Below are positions 1 through 9,112 of a DNA stretch of 64,000 nucleotides, one piece after another (position 1 is the stretch's first letter; every line of letters begins with the position of its first letter). The notes under the pieces were generated by a model that was not told where the DNA came from, ran no database searches, and was given only the letters and a program-made list of their open reading frames with translations. The position numbers were made by a program, and so were the translations under genes. The stretch is from Hericium rajendrae (Eukaryota; Basidiomycota; Agaricomycetes; Russulales; Hericiaceae), in assembly GCA_033439255.1 (NCBI GenBank), contig CM065887.1, positions 682,001-746,000 of the forward strand, given 5' to 3'.

Positions 1-578
1 GCCTTCTCGCGCGGGGCGGCGACATCAATGGGCGCGACGAGCGGCGAGCCAGAGGCGCCGTCGTCGGCGTGCGACTCGCGCAGCTTCGCGGCGGGGCGGC
101 GCGCGCGGGAGGAGGAACGCCGCGTGGGGTCGTCGATGGTGATGGGGTGGGGGTTGCGCAGGCCGAAGGTCTCGGGGTCGATTTCGGGGAGCGCAAGCGC
201 AAGGCGGCCAAGCGGGTGATATACGGATCTGTGGGGCTGTTTAATGGATGTGGTCCATGACTTTGGTGGATCGGTCGTTTGCGTGGGTTCAGATGCTTGG
301 GGTGTAGAGGTCTTGGGCGGAGTGCTGTATGAGGACGAGGGGAGGGATGAGGTAGTGTTGAGAGGTGTCTCAACGCGCAGAGAACCGGGGCCGTGTGATG
401 AAGGGGATTTGTATGTGAATCTGGGTTTTCTCCGATACGAAGAGGTGCTTGTGCTTGTTGTGCTTGATGACGATGATATGGTACATGCTGGAGTTGTCTT
501 GGTGTCAACATTGAGGCCCTGGACTCTGACGGTAACGGGGTGTCTAGAGCCCGGAACGGTGACTAGAGGACTCTCCAT
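1..578 (-). CDS. Hypothetical Ser/Thr-rich protein, 5' part (3' end outside window)
   Basis: An uninterrupted minus-strand frame runs from an ATG at 578-576 to the left edge, about 192 codons with no stop. The first 110 residues are rich in Ser, Thr and Pro, with runs such as SSSSSTTSTSTSS, and look disordered. From about residue 118 composition changes to an ordered-looking stretch, HPLGRLALALPEIDPETFG, then a basic run (RRSSSRARRP) near the edge. I do not recognise the family. The ATG is the first in frame and lies 413 bp from the divergent gene starting at 991. Codon use is GC-rich at third positions toward the edge, as in neighbouring genes. An intron inside this stretch cannot be excluded. 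Function unknown. Confidence 0.55.
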   Translation of the reverse strand, partial: MESPLVTVPGSRHPVTVRVQGLNVDTKTTPACTISSSSSTTSTSTSSYRRKPRFTYKSPSSHGPGSLRVETPLNTTSSLPSSSYSTPPKTSTPQASEPTQTTDPPKSWTTSIKQPHRSVYHPLGRLALALPEIDPETFGLRNPHPITIDDPTRRSSSRARRPAAKLRESHADDGASGSPLVAPIDVAAPREK

Positions 579-990
579 GGGGCTGGGACGACAAAGGATA
601 TATAGATAATGATGCTATGTTGTGGGCCACGTCAAAAGTCGCGGGAGTAGATTGGACGCAGGTGACCGGTCGAGGGGGGTTGGATGAGTTGAAGGTATCT
701 GGTCGATGAAGTATGGGTCGAGTGCCAGGGAACTGCGTGCCGCAAGAGACGGGGGACGGGGTCTGATATGAGGAGGAGTACACAGGACTGTTCCACGGTC
801 TGCTGAAGGTCGCGAGAATGGGACGCGCAGAGGCAAAGCAGCCTGTTGGATCCGCAAAATAATTCCGTCATTTAGGATCACGTGATTGCTATTCCTTAAT
901 TACCGTTCCAGCCGGTCCGGCCATCCCGTCAACCGTTACCCTCACCGTCTTCAAGTCCTCTGGACTTACTTTCGTATAGTCATCCTACAT
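579..990. promoter_or_regulatory. Divergent intergenic region (putative shared promoter)
   Basis: This stretch separates the minus-strand ORF starting at 578 from the plus-strand gene starting at 991. Short ORFs here look like chance frames. A CT-rich stretch just before the ATG at 991 is typical of fungal transcription start regions. No specific factor site is claimed. Confidence 0.4.
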
Positions 991-2861
991 ATGTCTCAAC
1001 GTCGGCCTCCACGTCCTTTTGTCTCTGCAGAATACGAATCGTCCGATGCAGAAGAGGACGGGAAGCCCTCCACCAAGCTCTTATATCCCCCTGGGAGTCC
1101 CAACTTCTTCCCTGCGTTGTTAGACCGCGTCAAGCAGGCTTGCCCTGAGCTACCCTTGGACCCTGTCATGTTCCAGTCGTTTATGCTGTCTCTGATGGCT
1201 GGAAACAGGAGTTTTATCTTGCAGACAAGCAAAGAGGATGTCGCATTGGTGCAGAATATGGTAACACTAGTAAGCCCCGATGAGCCTTCCCGCCTTCCAG
1301 GACATGATAGAAATAACACGTTCATCTGATGCTTGCAGCTCTTTAGGAATGTAGTGGGGTATAACACTTACAAGTACAGATATCATCAATCGTCGCAAAC
1401 GCCCTCATCGTTTCTGTCGGGACTGTTCTTCCCAAAACCCAAAGTGCGAAATACTAGCTCCCAATCCACCAACTTCCGGGCCAAATCCAAACGCACGCGC
1501 TCAGTTCCCGCTGAGGCAAGTTCTGCAAGCGATGCCGACGCGGAATCTAGTGGTGACGAGGCGCAGAAGAGGATGCCAAAGTCACGCCCTCCCCTCAAAG
1601 GCAATACTGCTCGTTCTGCCCCCATCATCACGTCGCCTCCGCTTGGCCAGGATAAGGAGAAGACTGCATCAGAACGCCCAGTTGAAAAGGCCGTTCTCCC
1701 GCAGGCTCTTGTCATGTCTGGGATAGAACATGCTGGCGATGTTTGTCAGCGTGCTCTGACCGAAGTCATTTTGACCAGAAAAGTGCCCTTAATGCAGACG
1801 CGTTCTCAAACAAACGACGCCGAAGCCAGTTCATGGGATCTTTCAGAAGACTTTATCATGGTTTATGTCTGTGCTGTGGATCCCCGAGAACGACCACCAA
1901 TACATACAACACTTGTACGTGATTGTTTTCTCTTGCACATCTCCGTGGCTCATAAAATCTTGTTCAGCTTGATCATTTCTCGCTCAGCGCCACCATCAGC
2001 CCGAACGCCACCACACGGCAAACCCACGCCTCATATGTAGCTTCAAATCTGCCGCAGACGGGACCCTCGTCACATTCACCACAACGGCCCACGTCGGTCC
2101 CCCTTCCCCCAGACATGATGAAGCGTCTCCGCGAGCTCTGCACCCCCACCCACGTCTACATCGACGGCTCGCTCGACATCTACATGCAGGACCTCATCTC
2201 CGCCGCGCGGCACTTCCACGAGCTCGATGGCACGCGTCTCACCCTGCGCACTCACCGCGACGCCGAAGCGCTCATTCGCGCACACCGCGTGCTCGGCGGC
2301 GGCGACGCCGGGATCAGCCTCGTCGAGCAGGCCGCGCTCGTCGAGGAGCAGGCCGCGATGCGCATCCGCAGCGAAAGCGTGCTCACGAGCGTGAGCGAAG
2401 CGTCCTCGCTGCGCAAGGGCGCGGACAAAGGCACAGACACGAAACCCGCCGGCGAGCAGGACATCGACGATGGGCGGCACGTGCGCGTGCAGCTGCGCTG
2501 GGCCGACGCGGACGACGGGTCGATGAAGTTCGCCTCGCCGTTTATGCAGGGCTCGCGGCTTGCGTCGACGATCTCGCTGCCGCAGAGCGTGCAGGCGGAG
2601 CGCGAGCCGGAGTGGTGGGACCTGGAGCCGGATGTGCGGTGGTATGTGTCTGAGGTCGACGTCGCGAAGATCGTGCCGCGGGCGATTACGCACCGGTTGC
2701 GTGTGCGGGACGGGCCGGAGGATGAGGTGTTGGCGAGCGTTGTGTTTGTGGGTGCATCGCCGCTTTGGAAGCGAAGACCGGAAGAGAAGGCGGAGCAAGA
2801 CAAGCAATGGAGACGTCCGATGATCAAGGATATCTTGGTAAAACTACTGTGTGAAGTATAG
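991..2861 (+). CDS. Conserved fungal hypothetical protein with a possible AAA+ (Mg-chelatase/MCM-type) lid helix region
   Basis: Three exons join in frame: 991-1260, 1339-1914 and 1968-2861. Introns 1261-1338 (donor GTAACA; GTAAGC at 1270 is also in phase) and 1915-1967 (donor GTACGT) are both phase 0, giving 579 residues. The N-terminal third contains LYPPGSPNFFPALLDRVKQA, followed by a Ser/Lys-rich linker (residues about 115-190). The C-terminal half contains YIDGSLDIYMQDLISAARHF followed by an HRDAEALIRAHR segment, reminiscent of the helical lid of MCM/Mg-chelatase ATPases. No Walker A or B motif is visible, so ATPase activity is not supported. The C-terminus (EVDVAKIVPRAITHRLRVRD) looks like a conserved block. 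A hairpin (arms 2857-2864 and 2872-2879) overlaps the stop codon. Gene identity is confident; family assignment is tentative. Confidence 0.7.
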
Positions 2862-4173
2862 TCTATTGAACAGACTATAATAGAGAGTTTTTGCAACCCA
2901 TTCCAACTGACAGCCACCGCGAACCCAACCGCTCCACAGTCAAACCCTAACACGGCTCGAGCTCGGAGCTAGCATCCAAGATCCCGCTGTGAGCTGCAAG
3001 AAGTTTCACTGGCCACCGCCAATCTTCAAGCTCCTCCACGAAGCTCATCAGATCTCTCAGACATTGTCTTGAGGGAACGTCCCGCAGGCTCACATTGCGC
3101 TCTCGCCGACAACAGCGCGGGGGAGGGTACGCATTGCAGGTAGATTGACTGGCAAGCCGATTATGTCAAGGACCGGCACTGCTCCAATTCAAAGATCCCA
3201 GTCGAGCGTCGGGAGATCAGTTCGACTTGGCGCTCCACCAGTCGATTCCAAGTCCGAGTTCAACCCGTTGCAAAAACTCTCTAATGGCATGCATTATCTC
3301 TCCCGCAAAGCCCATGTGAAGCCAACACAACCGGACGCAAAAACTTACGAAGGTCTTCCTACTAACGTAAGCACCATACGACATCCACTTACATTCAACA
3401 CCACACTGGTGCCAAGCAGGGGTTGTTCGCGATGCCAGTGGGCAACGATGCATTACAACAGCTTTTAGCGATTATAATTCAGAAATGTCTGCTGCAGGAC
3501 AGCTGAGGGATCGATTTTTCAGACGTAGAGACATGGCAGAAAATGTTATTTATTGCTAAATATATGGCTAACAACCCCGCTACACAATATCATTCAAAAG
3601 GAATCCATCAGACAAACGCGCAACCCGCAGGCAAGCCGTCGCAAGCACCCTAAGGCGCCCGCAACAAGCAAGCCCAACGTCCTCGAGCGCACGCCGGAGC
3701 GTGCGCATGTTCTCGGTATAACGAGTGCGCGCGAGCGTCATCGGCTGGATATGAAGGATGCGGCATGTGTAAACATGCGAGACTCGAGTTAGTTTCTATA
3801 GAATAGATCCTAGCTGAGTATGTTCTAAGGAGACAAAGAAGTTGGGGCCGAAGATTATGTAGAGTGGGTGTTTAGGGCCGGTCTCTGATGCTCGCACGGG
3901 CCGACCGTTAGGCGCGCCTTGAATAATGCCGGTCAACATCTTGATCTCGTTGAACCATTCATCGCAAAGTATTTCAGGCCAACATTCATAGTGTTTTGCC
4001 AGGATGGGCAGAATACTGGAACAGTTGGAGAATGAATCAAAAATGAATCTTCCACTTTTCCTCACCATAAAATTTTGATAATAGCCTTTCACTCAGTGCA
4101 TTGGTTTCGAGGCCAAGATATGCACCTGGCGAGCTAATTCCCATCATATTTCAATAATCAGAATAAATTTTAT
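2862..4173. other. Intergenic, no supported gene
   Basis: About 1.3 kb with only short unrelated frames (for example 3145-3468 plus and 3796-4092 minus), no recognisable domain and no convincing splice structure. The 8-bp inverted repeat just after the stop of the upstream gene (2857-2879) is the only structural signal seen. Confidence 0.5.
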
Positions 4174-4275
4174 GGCTCAGTGGTCTAGTAGTATGATACT
4201 CGCTTCGGGTGATAAGCCCTCCAGAAAATTCTGGAAATTTGTGAGTGGTCCCGGGTTCAATTCCCGGCTGAGCCC
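4174..4275 (+). tRNA. tRNA-Pro (anticodon CGG) with a 30-nt intron
   Basis: The acceptor arm GGCTCAG (4174-4180) pairs with CTGAGCC (4268-4274), followed by C as discriminator. The anticodon stem CTCGC (4199-4203) pairs with GTGAG (4241-4245). The loop TTCGGG-T carries CGG (4206-4208), so the tRNA reads CCG proline codons. The canonical intron position, one base 3' of the anticodon, is occupied by about 30 nt (4210-4239) that contain a small hairpin CCAGAA-AA-TTCTGG. The T arm CCGGGTTCAATTCCCGG supplies the B box. A run of eight T (4276-4283) is the Pol III terminator. Confidence 0.93.
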
Positions 4276-4283
4276 TTTTTTTT
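4276..4283 (+). terminator. RNA polymerase III oligo-T terminator of tRNA-Pro
   Basis: Eight consecutive T directly after the discriminator base of the tRNA. Confidence 0.85.
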
Positions 4284-5129
4284 CTGAATTTATCTATGGG
4301 CGGGATGTTCGGATAAAAAATCGTCTCAGGAGGGGGACACGAAGAACAGAAAATACGACAGGTAAAAAGAACGAGCACGAAGCGGTTGGTTGAGTTGCAT
4401 AGTGATGGGGATAGTCGAAGCATACTCGATCGTTTGGAATGTGACGTCATTGCAGTTAGGTTCTCCGATTGAGTATTCTTGAATATTTCTGCTTTCCATC
4501 AACTCCACCCGCGTTGTCTTCATCAATGAATCCCTCTATAGGAACGTCCGAGGTCGCAGGCAACGTCGACTGTGGGCAAGAGTGGGAATTTCTGAATCAT
4601 AACTTCTCGCAGGAGGCGAGCAACGCGTCCTAGTCGTTGCGGATTGCTCGTCTCTCAGCAGCCTCATCAAATTGCCAGTCAGGTTCGTCTTAACAATTAC
4701 CGCGGATATATCGCCCACTGTTCTCACTCGAGACACCCTTCGAATGTTCCGCCGGCTCAACGGTAGGTGGAAGCTTTCAGTCGTTCAGAACCAGAGCAGT
4801 GTCAGCACAACGGTCTGCCTATCCAGACTCCAAGCGGTAGCTTTGAAAGCGTTTCCATCCACATCCATCTCTTCGAACGTCTTTCAAGTTGACTTATCGC
4901 CTGCAGATTGTCCCTCGTCAGCGTCTCTGAGTGACTTGACTCGCCAATCCAATGCACGAGTGTCATTCGCATTCGGCGCTAGGTAGGTATCAACGCATGA
5001 AACCGGGGGCGAAGAGCCCAATGGTATATAGAGCGGCTCAGACGGCAGCTCAGACAATTTACAATACCCTCAGATCTCCCAGCGCTCATGAAAATTATCC
5101 GTATTTGTGTCCGTGGCTTCAACTTCTGC
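4284..5129. other. Intergenic, no supported gene
   Basis: Short frames on both strands without recognisable motifs. The sequence is moderately AT-rich compared with the flanking genes. Confidence 0.45.
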
Positions 5130-6180
5130 AAAGCCCGTGGTCGCTATTGCGGGTGCATCCGATACAGCCCGCTATTCTCATCGAGGAGCTGGAAAATATG
5201 AAATCGCCTGACTTTCTCGGGCCGTGCGTATTTCTGTGCCCCATTCAATCAGACATCATAGGCTCACAGCGCGTCAAACATGTCAGGCGCGTCCAGGCTT
5301 CAGTCGTCCCTCCATGAAGCTGCAGATCAGCGACTACTCCGAAGCCTCCATCCTCTCCATCCTGGACGCGAGCAACGCAACGATCCTCTTCTCCTTCATC
5401 CACTCCAACGACGACTTCTTCACCGACGCGCACCTCGCCATGCTCGCCGTCTGCGAGAGGTCGGCCGCCTGCAAGCGCCTCGTGCCCTCCGAGTACGGCG
5501 GCGATCTCGTGCGCCAGGCCGACAAGCCGCGCATGTACATCCCGACGCACGGGCGGGTACGCCGCGCGCGGCGACGCCATCGAGTGGACGCTTGTGAACC
5601 ACGGCTGGTTCATGGACTACTACGTCCCGCTGGGCAAGCGCTATTTCAAGCCGGTGGACTGCGCGTGGCTATCTGATATGGACGGGTGGACGGCGCGTAT
5701 CCCTGAGACAGGCGAGGAGAGGATCGGCTGGACGGCGGGGCGCGATGTTATCAAGACGCTCATTAAGCTGATTGACACGCCAGAGAGGCGAGTGGCCCGA
5801 GGAGGTGTATGTGTCGGGCGAGCAGGCGACCTGGCACCAGGCGATGCGTTGGGTCGAGGACTTTCATGTTATGCCTCCCGCGTCGTGCAGCGACCTGTCA
5901 CAGCTGACGTCTGGAATAGGCCAGAAATTCAGGTCAGTCATGTACACGGCGCTGGCGTCGGTGTACCGCGATGTCGGACTGCCATGACGACCCGGAGAAC
6001 GTCAACAAGCTGCTCCTAGCGTACATGGACGAGTGGAACTTCTCGGGTGCGAGCGCGACGCCGAGGGACATCGTGAAGGAGCAGCGTAGGGGAGCAGCGC
6101 AGGAGAGCAGCGCAGGAAACCCTTCCCGGATATCCATCTCCACAGCGTGAAGGAGATAATGGAGATTGGCGAGAGGGAGG
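5130..6180 (+). pseudogene. Decayed NmrA-like / isoflavone-reductase-type NAD(P)-binding protein
   Basis: Pieces of one Rossmann-fold reductase of the NmrA family appear in order but in different frames. About 5138 encodes VVAIAGASDTAR, a degenerate dinucleotide-binding strand-loop. Position 5314 onward reads MKLQISDYSEASILSILDAS, then CKRLVPSEYGGD, the typical PSEfGgD block. After a +1 shift near 5555 it reads AIEWTLVNHGWFMDYYVP, the family's WT...G.FmDY block. Another shift near 5790 gives EWPEEVYVSGEQATWHQAM, and a third near 5984 gives DPENVNKLLLAYMDEW. Intact members are about 300 residues with one frame plus introns. The first break (5160-5290) may include a genuine intron, but the later three have no splice signals and look like indels. 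Family members are atypical short-chain reductases or redox sensors; this copy is probably non-functional unless these are sequence errors. Confidence 0.7.
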
Positions 6181-6504
6181 GACATATCTAGACATTATCA
6201 TTGTTTTGTGTCCTGTAGTGTAAACTAGTCTCCCTCGTCAATTACAATTTAATAAATATCAGCCGATTTAATGTCAAGTTCGATGTTAAACGCTATAACG
6301 ACGCAACAAATATACTTGCCATATTGCTAACGTTCACCCTGGAACGCGACCTGAAAAAGCAATGCCGAGCATGGCTCCGTATCATGTCGCAAGACAAGTG
6401 AGAGGTAGGGCGGATTCTGCTCATCGGCGCCGTCCAGCGTAGAGCGTCCGTGCCATAACTTTTGAGTATTCAACGCCGCATCGCAGTCGGACACGACCAT
6501 TTGA
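6181..6504. other. 3' intergenic region between convergent NmrA remnant and ERD1-like gene
   Basis: About 320 bp, AT-rich, consistent with the two 3' UTRs facing each other. Nothing else seen. Confidence 0.4.
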
Positions 6505-8068
6505 TCAACCAACATGTTCGTGCTCCTTTTCGCCGTCGAACAGCATCTCATACCTCTCCCCCCCTTCGATCCCATCTATCGTGTCCATATCCTCGAGCCT
6601 CCGCCCGCCCTCCTTCACGCTCTTCACGACCTCCCACTCCACGCGCACAAACACCCACAGCCATCTGCGCACCAGCTCCGCCACCTCCACCCAGAATATG
6701 AGTGGCGCGTCTTCACCGTGCAAGTGGCTCGACAGTTTGACGCCCCACGTGAGCCGCAGGACCAGGTCGAGGAAAATGATGAGGGGATAAACAGGTAGAG
6801 GGAAGAGAAGTGGCGTGCGTAGGCCCCAGGGATGAGGTCGCTGAGGCAGACGAGAGTTATGAAGGACCTGCGGCGAGGAAATGGAGGGTCGAGACGACGA
6901 GCTTGAGCTTGTGAGGGACTCGGAGCGCTCATGCAGGGTGGGGAGGACCAGGGGACGCGGCAGGGAACTGGCACGGCGTGATTTGTCCGTATTTGAAAAG
7001 CGAAGCAGGTCAAAGCCCCAATCGTTCGTCACGTCCCACCAGAACGAGTAAAGCGAATTGACAAGGGCACACAACAGCCTTTGGAAACATGGGTTGATGC
7101 ATATTCAGAAGCAAAATGAACGCATCGGGAACTCACCATAGCCGAAAAAGTGCGTGCTCCCCATGCCACGCCTCCTTCGCGGCCTGGAGACCCTTTTCCT
7201 CCACGAGCTCAGAAACTACAAGGCGCTGAGCTGCGGACAAGAATATCACAGGAAAGAACGATGCGTATTTGAGCGCGTTGAAGAACGGACGGCTGCTCGT
7301 GTTGGAGGGATGTGCATACTCAATGAGACACTGGCGGAATCTGACGAGATATGGGAGGCTCATCAGGGTAGGTAGTATCCACCTGGACCAGCCGTCGTCC
7401 GCAGGATGTATTAGGAGGCTGCCGCCAGGAAGGAGCATAATGAGGGAGAGGTAGACGTCTCCAAGCACCTTTGCATATGAGGTGAAGATATCGGCGAAGA
7501 CCACATCAGAAAAATATATTGGATGGTGGAATGGAGAGAAGAGACATCTTCGGACAGAGCTGCAGAGCCAGAATGAGCATGCGAGTCGGAAAAAAGAAAC
7601 GCGAGGAGCAGGGAGTATGCCTTACAGAAGAAACGCATCGCGCTCACGTTTTGCCAGGACGTCATAGGGCGTAATAAGAATGATTGTAAAGCACAGAGCA
7701 CATATTGATGGTATAAACTTGAAGGTGTCGACGAAAGACGGGTGGTCGTGTGTGGCAGTGCGGTACAATGCCCAAGCAAGGAGACAGCACGTTGCATACC
7801 AAGCTGCTAATCTGTATATCGGCGTATAAAGCGAAGACGGGTCGGGGATGAATTTGAAGCCTCTACTTCGGCGGTCAATGGGCAAAGGAGTCGGGTTGTG
7901 GGGATCATGGGCGCGGATATTGAGTGCGCCGGGAGCGTCGACGCCGAGAATGTGGAGGCCGTGGAGGTTGGCGGCCCATCCGCAGATGCCGATTCCTGCT
8001 AGAAAAAGGACACGGAAGGGGAGAGGAAAGGCGACGATGAAGGAGAGGTCGTCGGCTTCATTGTTCAT
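6505..8068 (-). CDS. ERD1: EXS-domain membrane protein, ERD1-like
   Basis: Three exons (8068-7626, 7559-7137, 7078-6505) join in frame to 479 residues. Hydrophobic segments near the start (PFRVLFLAGIGICGWAANL) and throughout indicate a multi-pass membrane protein. The EXS-type core is visible: YFSDVVFADIFTSYAKVLGD, then RFRQCLIEYAH, FFNALKYASFFPVIFLSAAQ and ALVNSLYSFWWDVTNDWGFD, the hallmark tyrosine/tryptophan-WD block. The C-terminal part contains a Ser-rich insert (SLTSSSSSSRPSISS) before the last membrane segments. Yeast Erd1 acts in the Golgi in ER-protein retention and phosphate recycling; SYG1/XPR1 phosphate exporters share EXS but have an N-terminal SPX domain, absent here, so ERD1 is the better match. 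It is transcribed divergently from SNU23 over 138 bp. Confidence 0.8.
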
Positions 8069-8206
8069 CGTCGTGGTCAGTGCATGGGTTTCTACATCGA
8101 CCGACGTGCTCTTGGCGTCGGCTACGGCGAGAGCGTGGGAATTTCAAAGGTTAAGTACACGTCGCCTGACTGAAAGCGGAGCTGTACAGCTTTACACATT
8201 ACCACC
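8069..8206. promoter_or_regulatory. Compact divergent promoter between ERD1-like gene and SNU23
   Basis: Only 138 bp separate the two ATGs, so core promoters and 5' UTRs of both genes must overlap or abut. Confidence 0.5.
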
Positions 8207-8995
8207 ATGGCAGACAAGGGCAAGGACGGCGCGTATGCCACCAAGGCTCGAGACACCGATTTCCGACGAAAATGGGATAAGGAGGAGTATGCGGAGAGGG
8301 CGAAGAAGAAGGACGAGGAGGAGCGAGAACGTATGCAGGAGAATGAGCAGCGACTGAAGCAAGGTGAGCATTCGCCCTGCTTGCTTCGACTTACCGTATC
8401 AATGTCATATGTGCAGGAAAGAGGCCCTTGAAGGGCAAGAGGACAGACCTTCCCAAGCCCACAGAGCTTATGAAGCGCAGGGAAGTCGAACTTGAACTGG
8501 AGAAGAACCTGGGGAAGACTATGGTTGTGCAGAACGTGGGCGGACGAGGGCCGGGCCAACCAGGATTCTACTGTGAGACTTGCAATCGAACGTACAAGGA
8601 TAGTGTTGGCTATCTAGACCATATCAACAGTCGAGCACGTACGTCCATACCTTGTATATGCATGCGGACGCATCTAACCCTTGCGCTCAGATCTCCACGC
8701 TTTGGGACAGACTACCCGTATCGAGCGTTCCACCGTCGAGCAGGTCCGCGCTCGCATTGCTTACTTACGTGAAAAGACCAAGGAGGCTTCCAGCGCGAAG
8801 GCATTCGACTTTGACCAGCGACTGGCCGACATTCGTCAGAAGGAGGTCGCTGCGCGAGTGGAGAAGAAGAACCATAGGAAGGCGGAGAGAGAACAGGTCA
8901 GAATCGAGCTTGCGCAAGGCGCAGTTATGCAGGAGGGAGGCTTCGAGATGATGACCATGATGGGCTTCAGTGGGTTCGCCACGTCGAAAAAGTAA
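8207..8995 (+). CDS. SNU23: U4/U6.U5 tri-snRNP zinc-finger protein Snu23 (ZMAT2 homolog)
   Basis: Exons 8207-8363, 8417-8638 and 8691-8995 join to a 227-residue protein. The N-terminus (TDFRRKWDKEEYAERAKKKD) is the conserved basic/acidic coiled segment of Snu23. A U1-type C2H2 zinc finger follows at about residues 93-120: GFYCETCNRTYKDSVGYLDH, then the intron-split INSRAHLHALG where the second His lies. The tail RIERSTVEQVRARIAYLREK and the final MMGFSGFATSKK match the family, whose members end in a short GF-rich peptide. Snu23 binds near the 5' splice site/U6 ACAGAGA helix in the pre-catalytic spliceosome. Length is close to yeast (194) and human (199). It converges with ILS1, with stops 118 bp apart. 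Confidence 0.93.
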
Positions 8996-9112
8996 TGATC
9001 CTTCGACCGTCTAAGATATCATGCGCGGACAACCTATATCATGTATGTATTCTATCTAGATCACAACATTGTATTACTACACAACATTTCATTTACTTCG
9101 TTTTGCTTCCCA

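Noticed and set aside
3145-3468. 107-codon plus-strand frame
   Set aside because: No recognisable motif, no splice partners, in gene-poor DNA.
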